NCBI GenBank assembly: GCA_013350335.1
Contig: CM023536.1
Span: 7,150,207 to 7,214,206, forward strand
DNA length: 64,000 nt
From: Chimonanthus salicifolius
Taxonomy: Eukaryota; Streptophyta; Magnoliopsida; Laurales; Calycanthaceae
Direction: 5' to 3'
Numbering within the stretch: the first letter of the stretch is position 1; the number at the start of each line of letters is the position of its first letter. The translations under genes and the position numbers were made by a program. The notes below the pieces were generated by a model. It searched no databases, was not told the DNA's origin, and worked only from the letters and a program-made list of their open reading frames with translations. Shown here one piece after another: positions 36,602-48,300 of this stretch.

Positions 36602-36794
36602 AAGTCTGAGTCTTTTTTTTAGATATTGACCCTTGGTTTATAATTTATAAGAAAGTGTTCATTTTCATTTTATTATTGTGATACCCCTACCAAATTAAAC
36701 TTTACGACTAAACTTTAAATATATTAAGGCTCTGCATTCAGATACCCAGAAACCTACCAAATTAAGCTTTACTACTAAACTTTAAATATATTAA

Positions 36795-38126
36795 GGCTCT
36801 GCATTCAGATACCCAGAAAAATTGTCTCTACACACATGATTATGCATTGGGTGTCAAATTACCACGATATCCATACATTTTCATTAGTTCAAAGGAATGC
36901 CCAGTTTATTTTGGCATTTGTTCGAATGAATACGTGCATACCCCTACAATTTTGATTCGTTCGAACGAATGGTAATTGAGTGAACAGTAACGCGCATTAC
37001 TGTTCACTGTTCACTCAATTCATTGGAATGAATTAATTATTTAAATAATAATTTTTTTTAAAAATTTTAAAGTTATTTTTTAAGCACGGTGTATTTTCAA
37101 AATTTCTCAAATTGAATATCCGGACTGATTACGATAACCTCATAAAAATACTTTAAAACTTCAAAGTCTTTTGACACTCCCAAATGCTTAAAAACAATAT
37201 TTTACAAATAAGGGTATCTCTAGGCTATACCGAAAACACATTTGGGAGTGTCAAAAGACCTCGAAGTCTTAAAGTATTTTTATCAGGTTATCGTAATTAG
37301 TCCGGATATTAAATTTGAGAAATTTTGAAAATTCACAATGCTTAAAAAATAACTTTAAAGTTTTAGAGGTGATTTTATTATTTAATATACTATGCATTAC
37401 TGTAGCATATGGAAGATAGACCATTATTTTTTAAGCACTATGTATTTTCAAAATTTCTCAATTGAATATCCAGACTAATTACGATAATATGATAAAAATA
37501 CTTTAAGATTTAAAGGTCTTTTGACACTCCTAAATGTGTTTTCGGCACAACCTATGGATACCCTTATTTGTAAAACACTGTGTTTTAAGCATTTGGGAGT
37601 GTCAAAAGACTTTGAAGTCTTAAAGTATTTTTATTAGGTTATCGTAATTAGTCCGAATATTCAATTTGAGAAATTTTGAAAATACACAGTGCTTAAAAAA
37701 TAATTTTAATTTTTTTTTAAAAATTATTATTTAAATAATCGATTCATTCAAATGAAATTTAAAAAATTATTATTTAAATAATCAATTCATTCGAAGGAAA
37801 CGATCCGTTCATTTGAATGATTCGAGTGAACAGTAATGTGTGTTGCTGTTCACCCGTTCATTCCATCGGTTCATTCGAATAAACGGGTGAACAGTAACGT
37901 GCGTTACTGTTCACTCGATTCATTCTAATGAATTAAATTTATACGGGGCATTTATTCGAACGAATCAAAATTGTGAGAGTATGCATGTATTCATTCGAAC
38001 GAATGCCAAAATGAACTGGGCATTCGTTCGAACGAATGAAAATGCAAGGGTATCGTGGTAATTTGCCAACCGAATGCGGAATCGGGTGTGTAAAGACAGT
38101 TTTTCTGAGTATCTGAATGCCGAGCC
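36795..38126. mobile_element. Large fold-back element 2 (two palindromic modules)
   Basis: Inverted ends: left GGCTCTGCATTCAGATACCC, right (backwards) GGCTCGGCATTCAGATACTC. The repeat continues through GAAAAAxTGTCTxTACACAC. TATATTAA flanks both ends (36787-36794, 38127-38134). Inside are two modules of the same ~300-bp palindrome as element 1, hairpins such as GAACAGTAACGCGCATTACT, and ATTCGTTCGAACGAAT palindromes. It interrupts the 3' flank of the D/E unit. About 67 bp of flank plus the first bases of the left end are repeated just outside (36728-36794). Confidence 0.85.
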
Positions 38127-38249
38127 TATATTAATTGTCATTTTAACACATTTTTCTTCATCTCAAACAACAAATAAATACACTCATCAAGATCATGCAT
38201 CCACATTTCCCCACTTTCTATAAAAATAACAAAGAGAAACGATGTTTCA

Positions 38250-38255
38250 TTTATT
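38250..38255 (-). terminator. Poly(A) signal of laccase copy D
   Basis: AATAAA on the minus strand in CGATGTTTCATTTATTGATG, at the same place as in B. Confidence 0.65.
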
Positions 38256-38770
38256 GATGAAGCTACAATCAAGATTACACTTGAAACAATTCCAATATAC
38301 AACAATGGAATAATAAGAACATCAATGGTTGAATTTACTTATTTTCACAATATGAATACCTTTAATAAAATTTGAAAAAAAAATAATGATAGACGAAGAA
38401 GACACATTATTATTATTAATGGAAATTCAATGAAATATGCCGGGGAAAGCCTTGGCCCAACGCGGAGGACACCAAATAGAACAAATGATGACAATGACAA
38501 TGACGACGGCTTTGTCTCCTTAACACTGAGGGAGGTCGTTGGGTGGTGGTGGGAGGGTTGACAAAGGAGTCGGACCATTATCTACTTGGAAAACCATAGC
38601 AAGGCCCCACGGTAGGTGAACATCAAGATGGCAATGCATGAACCACATACCTGTAAATTCCATTTTCAACAATGAGAGATTTGTTTGCTATCACTTTCAC
38701 GTTAATGAAAAAGAAAGAAAAATAGTTTGAGCTAAAATCACATCAATTTTGTATATATTTCTATTTTATA

Positions 38771-39162
38771 TAGGCTTGAACCTCATGCAAGTCGGACCGG
38801 GTTTAATAACTCCAATCCAACCCATATAAAAATTTATTGAACTCAGCTCAACCCATTTCAGATTTTTGACCCAAATTGTTCAACCCAACCTTACTCGAAT
38901 TGCTAACTCGACTCAAACCGAGTGTTGGCTCAAATTGCAGGCCCAACTCAGCTCGAGTGTTATATTAACTTTTTTTTAGTGGATCAGGTTAGTTCAATTC
39001 GGATTAGGTCAGGTTAATTTTAAAAAATCTTGACCCGATTCGACCCCAAACTTAATTTAGATTTTTTTTTCTCACCCAAACCAACCCTAATTTTAAAAAT
39101 ATAAAATCCAAATCACTTAATTTCTCGAGTCGAGTTAAAATCCGACCCAAGTTTCACCCCTA
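38771..39162. mobile_element. GGGTCGG-type hAT MITE in intron 5 of D
   Basis: Paralogue of 19302-19612. Left flank ATTTTATA, right ATTTATAG (one T lost). Ends TAGGCTTGAACC and GTTTCACCCCTA. Confidence 0.85.
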
Positions 39163-39219
39163 ATTTATAGCATAGCTTCTACAATCTTGGCTTCAATATG
39201 GGTGTTCACATGCCCACAT

Positions 39220-39611
39220 CAGGGGTCGAGATATCGGCCGATACGCATACGGGTTTTAAGCCCCGTAGAATATTGGCCGATACGTATTGTATAGACCGTA
39301 CAACAATCATATAGGCCGATATAGCCGATATCTCACCGAATCATATCAGTCCAATATCGGCCGATATGATTAATATTGGTATTTAAAAAAAAACGGTGAT
39401 GGACTCAGGTCAAAATGTCGACTGATATCAGCCCAATATTGGCCTATATTTACATTTTCAAAATTTTTTTAGAACAGTTTCTTTCTTTTCTTTTTTTATA
39501 TTTTTAATTCAAAAAAATAATAAACTAATACCAATATTTTAAGAAAAAATCAAAAAGAGGAGAGAGAATCATATCGGTTGAATTATCAGCCAGCCCATTT
39601 TTTCACCCCTG
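39220..39611. mobile_element. ATCGGCCGATAT-family hAT-type MITE in D intron 5
   Basis: Exact 8-bp duplication GCCCACAT (39212-39219, 39612-39619). Ends CAGGGGTCGAGATATCGG and CACCCCTG are inverted. Gene B has the empty site (about 19660-19672). Non-coding, 392 bp. Confidence 0.93.
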
Positions 39612-40989
39612 GCCCACATATGCCACGTGGTGAAAATCATGTTTTATTATTTTTTAATAAAAATGAAATGTATTCTTGTACCTGGATTCTTAGCGCGGAA
39701 TCTGATCACTGCCCATCCCCCCACCGGCACGGCTATGGTGTTTCTTTCTTGTGGGTGCACCAAATTGAACTTACTCTCGTCCCTTGTACGATTGAAATTC
39801 CCAAATCCCTGTGCGAGCACAAAGAAATTGTATCCATGCAGATGCATTGGGTGGTTCTCCACCCCCAAGATAGCCGTATTCTGAAATACAATTTCCACCG
39901 TTGAATTGAAGGCCAATCTCTTCACACGTGTGCCCTTGATTGTGGTCCACAACTCTGCACTGTTGCTCACATTGGGATTTGTGTAATCAAACACTAGTGG
40001 AGGTTTGTTGGGAAAGTCTTGTGTATAAATCCCATCCAGCTCCAAAGTAGTGGGCCTGCAACATTGACAACGTGGACGGTAGCTGGAATGACACGTTGTT
40101 CATGCTTGCAGCCAAACGCATTCCTGATGGTCCTCCACACTGTGCCGTTGATTTCACAGGGCTCAAGACCAAGCCCAATTGTTACAAACATGTGCTCATC
40201 CACATGCTTGGGCACCCTCGATGGCCCACGCACTAGGCCCGTTAAATTGGAGTAGAATCGGTGGGCCTGTGGCTGTGTCGTTGATATCCGGTAGGACTGG
40301 CATTATGGGCTCAGATGATTTGGAGTTCTCATATACAACAATCCCAGTAGTGGTGGAGTTGTTGGCATCGATATTGGGTGCACTTGAATAGGGGTGAGCT
40401 GCCATATAGTAACGGCCCGAAGACTGGTCGGCAACGAGAAGGACATCGGTGGTTTGACCCGGGGCAACGACGACGACATCGGTGATGTATGGCTTCGTGT
40501 AAGCAGCATCAATGGCCACGACCTTCAAATTGTGTTCAGCTATCTTGAAGAAGAGCTGATTATTGAGAGCAGCGTTGATGATCCTCAACATGTAAGTCTT
40601 GCCATGGATCACTGTGATCTTGTGCGTGTCTATTCATACAAATAGAAAAGATAGTCTAATATTGGTAACAAAGAAAAGGGGCGAGAAAATCTCAAAACTT
40701 CCCCTCCCCATTACAAATTTGAAAAGCCATGATCATTTTACTTCATTTTTATGTAAGTTTTTTTCCTCTTATACATTTTCTATTATAATTACAATATAAG
40801 ATAAGATAATTACCTTTGGTGTTGCATGGGTAGAGATCTCCAACCTTCCCATTGATGGTGTATGCATCAGAGATGGGGGGTGCAGACCCATTTTGTAGAG
40901 CCGCATTCTCTATATCCACTACATTTGCATCCCACCACTCGCCTGTCCATTGGGAAAGAAAAGAATGGTCATGATAGTTGTAAACATAG

Positions 40990-41245
40990 TTTAACCCGAG
41001 TTCTTGACCCGACCCATTTAAGCTCAAATTTGAGAAAAAAAGCAGTAGCAGATTTTTTATATTTCCTAAAATCCAGGTCAATTCGACTTAGATTGGTTTA
41101 ATTTTAAACTTCCGAGCTCAACCAATCTGAATTTCATTCGTTTTTATCAACCAAATCTGAAATTAACAAATACATAACCTAGCCTACTGATTTCTCAATT
41201 TGGGTCATGAGGGTTAGGTTAAAACTCGACCCAAATTTCACTCCT
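40990..41245. repeat. GGGTCGG-type MITE remnant in intron 3 of D
   Basis: Paralogue of the remnant in B intron 3, ending GACCCAAATTTCACTCCTAA. Confidence 0.55.
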
Positions 41246-41283
41246 AAGTAAATCTAAAGTTGTATTGGATTGATTGACCCGAT

Positions 41284-41332
<49 letters not shown>
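41284..41332. repeat. (GA)n microsatellite in intron 3 of D
   Basis: A run of GA dinucleotides with one early interruption, just inside the 5' end of intron 3. The same site in B has only about 10 units, so the tract has expanded in D. Confidence 0.9.
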
Positions 41333-41334
<2 letters not shown>

Positions 41335-43041
41335 TGGAGTTGGTTATTACCAAGAACAATAGGGAATTCTCTGTGAGGTTTAGGGAATGGATACGACCGG
41401 CCAGCACGAGGGCGTATGATTAGGGCCACCATAAACTGTTGCTCGAATCCAAGAAGTGTGGGCATGCCACCAGAGGGTTCCTTCTTGTCCAGTGATGTTG
41501 AACCTGTAAGTGTAAGCTCCTCCAGGAAGTATAGGGCACTGGGTTACATAGGCTGGTCCATCTGCCCACCCGCTTCGTATCTGAAATATCCCATGCCTGA
41601 ACCATCACCATAGCCAGAACGTTGATTTTCATGGTTAGACATAAAAATTTCAGCATTAGTGAAACTCAACATAGATGAGTTAAGACTTTGATGACAATGA
41701 AACAAAGAAAAAGTCTGCGAAATGAAAAAAGATGAAATTTTCATTTGACCAAATGGAACATTTTGAATTTTAATTTCTATATGTAATGATGATATGCTAA
41801 GACATTTTTGTCATTCTTTCATTTCAAAGTTTGAAAAAGATACAATAGAGAAACATGGTTTGCTAAATTCAATCATGAATATTAAAAATGATTTTGATAA
41901 TGATGAAGAAGTTACCAGTGAATTGTGATGTTGTATGGTGACTCGTTTAAGACATGAACAACAAGCGTATCGCCCTCATTAACACGTATTACTGGGCCTG
42001 GAAGCTTGTCATTCACTGCTACAATCACTTGTTCTTCACATAGAGGCTTCACAGTCAAGTTCCCAACCTGAAAAGATAATTGATAAGTAAAATGGATAAC
42101 CTCTTGAAATCCACAGAATAATTTATCGACCTATCTTCAGTGGGTCTTTTCTGATAACAGGCCTTCACTTCTAACTTCCCAATGAAATTCAATGCACGAG
42201 AACCACACGCAATAGTATTTTTAAATTAACAAAAAAAAAAAAAACAAATCTGATAGCTAAAGACCAACCAAAAGGTGGTGGGGTATTAAAATCTGATAGC
42301 AGTATTTTTTGTTGGTTTGCATAGTGAAGAAAGACCTCTAAGTTTTCAAACTTTGAAAGACAAAAACCCTACATTTATTAATTTAAAAAATCAACAACTC
42401 CATATAATATTTGAGGTACCCTCCTTTCAATGATTAGCTTTTGAGTGCGACCACTACCTCAAAATAACATGTTTTGTATGCAGCCATAAGTTTCAGCTGC
42501 ACGCAAGTGTGAAAGTTCTACATCGGTTAATTCAAAAACATAATTACTCTATATAACACATAAGGCACTCATCTCTTAATAGCTAGCTTTTGAGACTGAA
42601 TTTTACTTCAAGAATATTATCATGTCATGAATTTTTAAAACAAATAATGAGCTCAAATGAGTCATTTCTCATTTAATTGCAATAATCGAATTTAAACCAA
42701 CTCCAAAATCGACCCATGAAGAAAAAAAAAAAGAAAAACCAAAAATTTTTGAGAAAGAGAGAGAGAGAGAGTAATGGGTATGTTGATTACATGAAATGTG
42801 TGCTTGACAATCTTTGCAGAGGCCGTTGAAGCCAGCAAGGCCAGTGCCAATGCAAGCAACAACAAGTAGCGTTCCATATTGGAATGGAAACCAAATAAAT
42901 AAGAGAGAAGAAGCAAAGGTTGAAGCTTAATAAGATTCTTTTAAGGACAATAGAAAAAAGAAAATCTGTCTCAAATATCTGTGTATCGATTGATATTCAA
43001 GTCTTACAAATTTAGAGCAGAAACAAGTGTAATGATGAGAC

Positions 43042-43047
43042 TATATA
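43042..43047 (-). promoter_or_regulatory. TATA box of laccase copy D
   Basis: TATATA on the minus strand in GATGCCTATATAGT, about 165 bp before the ATG. The base after the core differs from B, C and E (AG instead of AA). Confidence 0.6.
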
Positions 43048-43272
43048 GGCATCAAAGGCTCCCACAGATTGCGTGAAAACTGAGGAGAAGTAAAAGATTG
43101 GAAGAGAAGCAGTCCCCTTCAAGAAATCGCTTTGATGGTTCTTCTCTGGACATCACTCACGTTGCCACCAGTTTCGTAGAAAAAAAAAACTCTATGCAGA
43201 CTTTTCTAAACTAGATTAACTAATCAGAAATGTCATTAAATGAATTTAATGGCGTATTTTATTAGGTCTGAT

Positions 43273-43637
43273 TAGGGCTCCAACTAGGGTCGGGTGGGTC
43301 GAGTTCCCGACCCGACCCGAGTCGATATATATAAAATCCGACCGAACCCGAATTCTCAACCCGACCCGACCCGTATTCTAACCCGAATTCTGACCCGGTT
43401 CACATTTTGAACCCATTTTACCCTAATTTTATTTGGGTCGGATCGGGTTGGTTCAAGTCGGGCCGGGTTAATTTGTAAAATCCTCAACCCAATCCGACCC
43501 GAATTTCATGCGGGTTTTTATCTTCTCAAACCAACCCGACCTGCTAACCCAAAATTCTCAACCAGACCCGCATGATTTCTTGGGTCGGGTCATGCGGGTC
43601 AGGTTTTGGCCCAAACCCGACCAGAGTTGCAGCCCTA
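43273..43637. mobile_element. GGGTCGG-type hAT MITE, unit 2 only
   Basis: Exact 8-bp duplication GGTCTGAT (43265-43272, 43638-43645). Ends TAGGGCTCCAACTAGGGTCG and (backwards) TAGGGCTGCAACTCTGGTCG. Unit 1 has the empty site at about 23350 (GGGTCTCATATAAAAAG). Confidence 0.93.
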
Positions 43638-44322
43638 GGTCTGATATAAAAAGATCTATATAAATATTTTTATATGAAATTTCAACTTTGTCCGATATCC
43701 TATCCTTTATATGCCATATCCATCTAACTATCTATCAAATGAACTTAAATTTGTATTACCCACGATTCATTTAGTGGCATATCTCATTAGTGTATCTCGA
43801 TAATAAAATCTCACTAACCTAACTCTTCTGAAAACATATCAATTTAAATGTTTGATTAGGATTACTACTTTATACTTGTTAATATGTATTTTTTTCCTTT
43901 TATTACCACGTGTATGATTATTTTAAATATATAGCGATTATATTTATACCTCTACAAATCAAATATTTAAAATTTAAGCATTTGACTGGTGTAAATTAGA
44001 AGCAAATAATTAAAAAATATCAGATTTTGAAGTATTGAAGTGCTTCTTATAAGTGTAAATCTTGATTTAAATATTCAGTAAAAAATTGTCGAAACATTTT
44101 TCACTCAAATAACAACAATCATTCTCACTATCCTCTAAAAACAATTGAAAAATAACATTTCTCTAATCTTGTAAGTTTAGAGTCTCCAACATCAAAATTT
44201 ACCAATTTAACTTAAAAATATTTAATGAGAATTACTGCTTACATAAATCTAAATATAATTTTTTTAATCTTATGGTAATTAAACTTTGGAACAGAGGTCC
44301 AACCCAATTTTATATAAATCTT

Positions 44323-44345
44323 AGTTGTCCAACCTCAGCTCTACC
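44323..44345 (-). promoter_or_regulatory. Conserved distal upstream block of copy D
   Basis: GTTGTCCAACCTCAGCTCTA on plus, about 1.45 kb upstream of the D start codon. Confidence 0.45.
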
Positions 44346-44764
44346 AATCTTTTGTTTGAAAGTTGTTCCTTTGACTAAGAAAAAAACCTCTTTCTGATGC
44401 GTTGAATATGAATACTGAGATTGTAAAGTCAAAAATTAACCCTATATCAATTATTGCTATTAAATAGGTTTCTTGTAAAATTGGTCCTCTGTTATGTAGT
44501 TATCTATAACGACAAAGCTGATTTCATAAGTGTCATTATCAAGTCGTTTGCCTTCAAATTCTCCACTACTAAATCTCTTTTGTTGTTTTGGTCATTTGGG
44601 GTTTGGTAGTGGCACTGTTATATGAGCTTGGAACAAGATTAGGTATGGGAATTACTATAAAAATAAATAAAAAACTATAATTTATAATTAAAATAATATC
44701 ATTTATTTTATAGATTATGAGAATTATTATAAACAAATGAAAATAAAGAATAAAACAAGTGTGG

Positions 44765-45130
44765 TAGGGCTGAAACTCAAGTGAGTTAAACCGGTTTTAA
44801 TAAATCCAACTCAACCTATATAAAAAATTATTGAGTCTGACCCAACCTCTCCCGAATTACTCAACTTGAATTGAGTTGCTAAGCCGACCTAACTCTAGTT
44901 GCTGGCCCAACCCAACCCATCCCGAATTGTTGGCCCAACACGACCCAAGTTGTTAGCCCGACAAGCCCGACCTATTTTTAGCCTAAATTTGGAAAAAGAA
45001 ATCAACTTGCAGATTTTTTATATTTCTTGAAATTTGGGCTTGATCAGGACAAATCAGGTCGAGTCAAGTAGATTTTAAATTTCTGAGCTCAATCGGATAC
45101 AAATTTCATACAGGTTTTTGAAGACCAAAC
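44765..45130. repeat. GGGTCGG-type MITE, right end unclear
   Basis: Begins TAGGGCTGAAACTCAAGTG. In unit 1 the copy at 24750-24820 keeps only the left end. Confidence 0.6.
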
Positions 45131-45499
45131 AAGGTACTCAGATACATCTCACCTGATTAATCATTGGGATATGTATAAACCTCTTAATTTATACACTGAC
45201 TACAGGCCCATCAAACCAACCCCTCAGGATTGATATATTTTAATATTTAAAAATATATATGAAATATTACCAATAGGCGTATATTGACCAAGTAAAGTCC
45301 AAACGTTAATCTGTATACCACCATCATGAATTGCAGTAAGCTTAATTAGTCAAATAATGACAACATTTCTATAATTTTTGCTGGTTGTTAATCTAACTAA
45401 TAAGACCATTTGTGATTCCAAATTATTTTAAGAAATGCTCTAATCTACTTGCAATAAGCTCTCTTAATAAATATATTTTATTTGGTGTAATTTAACGGG

Positions 45500-45640
45500 T
45501 TGTCTCCTGCTTCAAAAAGCAAAATGTTTTGGGTTCGAGCTCCAATTGCCTAACTTTAGTGTGTCTTAAGAGCAGTAGACTCACCCATGAAAGTTTTATG
45601 CTGAATATCTCATGATTTTCCACACGTAAATTAAAAAATA
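45500..45640 (+). mobile_element. SINE-like repeat, complete in unit 2, truncated in unit 1
   Basis: Has box A-like CGGGTTGTCTCCTGCTTC, box B-like GGGTTCGAGCTCC and ends TTTTCCACACGTAAATTAA. Unit 1 keeps only the 3' part (about 24822-24925), because a deletion there removed the front. Confidence 0.55.
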
Positions 45641-46226
45641 AATAAAAATACTCTAATCCAACCTTCAATTTCTAATTATTTTATGTCTCAATCATGTAGT
45701 CTGGATTCTTTGTCGTTTTGAACACCAAGAAAATCCTGATCCTTCGTGTTTCATCATCTCACCTTCAATCTCTCCTTCCAAACTTCTTCCCTAACTCCTG
45801 TTTTGTTTCTTCTTTGAGCTTACCTTCCCCCTAAAAACTCATCACAATTTCAAATCAGATTCGATCTGAATTCAGTGGGACCCAGGGAGTGATGACGTGG
45901 TTGCCAACATGGATTTGAAATGGGACCCTTAAAGACAACAAACGGGCTTCATTTATTGGGCTATTGGACCAAAATAGTCGTCTAAACGGGCTCAGGCCCA
46001 AACTGATGCAAATGGGTTCATATTTCGATACAAATGGGTCCAAATGGGTTGTGTTCCGCCCCCATTCCCTCATTGGACATCTAATTTCTCGATTTGATCC
46101 AATCGGGTCTCGATAAATTTTTTTTAAAAATTGAAAATATCACTCTTATGATATTGCCAGCAAAGATCTATTTCAATTATTATCGAGAAAGAGACCATAA
46201 AGTTTAGCCATCTTAAATCTTTGAAT

Positions 46227-46385
46227 TTTTTTTAAAAAATTTATGTGTGAGAAATCGCAGGAAACCCTGCATAAAATCCTCTGGGTGATACTCACTGCCT
46301 TTAGGGTACACCAGATTAGGCGATGAGGGCTCGAACCTATCACCTCACACTTCAGATTATCCAGTTGTGCTACACTCATAAGCAT
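46227..46385 (-). mobile_element. tRNA-derived SINE (Au-like), unit 2 copy
   Basis: Paralogue of the SINE at 25490-25657, with box B-like AGGTTCGAGCCC on minus and the same TTTCTCACACATAAATT end. Confidence 0.7.
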
Positions 46386-47199
46386 CTTTGAATAAATAAC
46401 TATAAAATGTATACATCACACCCAATTTTAATTTTGCATGTGCCAAATTAAAGAGAAATAATAAAGTGCATCTCCACCTAATTGTACAGTGTAAGAGCAT
46501 GAGAGGAACACGAAATTGACCTAACAAGTAATATGTCAAATAATATTACGTAATCTTCAAAAATATGTCTCTGTTAAAGGTTGATATCTTAATTTCTTTA
46601 ATTAAGAAAATAGAACATCCCATGCCACTCATTATTATTGGTTTGGAATAAATTAATGTTAAGGCCATCAAATTAGAACACTCCATGGTTATAAATATAA
46701 TATTATTTGGGTCAATTTTCAAGACCCTATTGGATTGTGGTCGAGTTGGTTTGCACAAGTCTGATAAGCCATATGGCAATATTTTAAAACTTGACTAATA
46801 CCACTTACTTTTATTAATGATAATACCTCTTAAATAAATTCATGCACGTCACTAATATATTATAGAATTTTACAGTAGAATACATATTAATGGTAAGAAC
46901 ATTTAATATAGTTGTTTAGTGTCCAAAGTGGTGGATTCAAATTTTATAGTGTGAGATTGGCTCTCAAAACGATTGGATTAGATGTGAGATATTAGAATTT
47001 CTTGGCTGACCCATATCACAAATGTCCATGAGACTAATAGAAGGTTCCTTCCATTGTTATTACATTATTCATTAATTTTATTTTATTAAGAGATTTTTGT
47101 TCGTACCAACAATACTTGCAGTCTAACCATTTGGCTTGATGTTGGGTCATGTTACTTAATCAGCATTTCATGGAAGGTTGTTTCTTGTGATGAGAGGAA

Positions 47200-47510
47200 A
47201 TGCCTCTCCTACCACAGAGAAGTGGAATATCAAAACGAAAAATAGAAGGGATAAATTATCACACAGAATCAAACCAAAATATAGATATTTACGTAGTCAA
47301 CATCGACCCACTATGCTAAAAGGCAAGAAATCGAAAGAGAGACGATTCCTACCCTTATTGCAGCTTCATTCAACGCTCTCTCACACAAAAAAAAAAAACA
47401 TTATATATGTGAAAGTTACAAAATTTCCCACCACTATGCTCGATTCAGGACAGTGCAGATCTGATTAACATAACATATTTGATGATCAGGCTCCACCGAA
47501 CCTAACATCT
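47200..47510 (-). repeat. LTR-like repeat, unit 2
   Basis: Paralogue of 27000-27330. Confidence 0.35.
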
Positions 47511-48066
47511 TGTGAAGAAATTGTCTTCAAATGAAAATCTTCATCAAAGATATTAGCAATTCATGGGTTGGGTTCAAAAGATTGTATTGAGACATGCCAT
47601 GGTTGATATGCTAGCGATGGTCCTCATTGAAAAGATCTCAATCATGGGTTCTAAGTTCTAGATCCAATGTTTCACCATTCAAGTAAAGATAATATTTTTT
47701 GTTATATCGAATCAGGAAGTCTAAGATATTGCTAATTGTACCATTGCCATAATTTGTGAAACATTAGAATTTTTCTCAACACACTATTCTCCACCCCTTG
47801 CTACCACTAGATGTGCATCTCCAAATACTCAAGTGCCACATCTTGTGGACCTTTGGTTAGCAATTGAACAACTAATTGTTCATTTTCATTTCATTATCCC
47901 CACACCCATATCAAATTAAACTTTATAATTGAACTTTAAATATTCTAATTTTTATTATAAAAACACATTTTTCTTCATCTCAAACAATAAATCAAAACAT
48001 TCGTTAATATCATGCCATCCACATTTCACCTCATTCTATAAAACAGCAAAGTGAAACAATGTTTCA

Positions 48067-48072
48067 TTTATT
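48067..48072 (-). terminator. Poly(A) signal of laccase gene E
   Basis: AATAAA on the minus strand in the conserved CAATGTTTCATTTATTGATA context, about 230 bp past the stop codon. Confidence 0.7.
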
Positions 48073-48300
48073 GATAAAGCTACAATCAAGATTACATCAA
48101 TGATCAATGATTAAATCAACTTATTATCATACTTTTAACACATTTAATCTGAAAAATATAATGAAAGGAGAAATAGACACATTTATTCAAAAGAATCTGT
48201 GGAGAACAGATCTTGTCCGAATGCTGATATCCAAGAGACAAGATGATATTTCGATGACGATGACAACGATGATGACGGCAAACAAAAAGGCTCTGTCCCC

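Larger units (their letters stand above)
38520..42877 (-). pseudogene. Laccase copy D with four 1-bp insertions
   Basis: Paralogue of B in the second duplicated unit. Exons in coding order: 42877-42791, 42067-41916, 41596-41351, 40942-40814, 40629-39682, 38650-38520; splice sites are all intact. Compared with B, each of these holds one extra base: about 41427 in exon 3 (GGGCCACC for GGGCACC), and 40039, 40141 and 40268 in exon 5. The exon 3 shift follows [15 protein letters not shown] and destroys the downstream frame. The three exon 5 insertions add up to +3. No in-frame nonsense mutation was noticed in the regions compared with B, and the 3' exon keeps [12 protein letters not shown]. Intron 5 has grown to 1031 bp through a hAT insertion (39220-39611). 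Real decay or uncorrected sequencing error are both possible. Confidence 0.85.
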
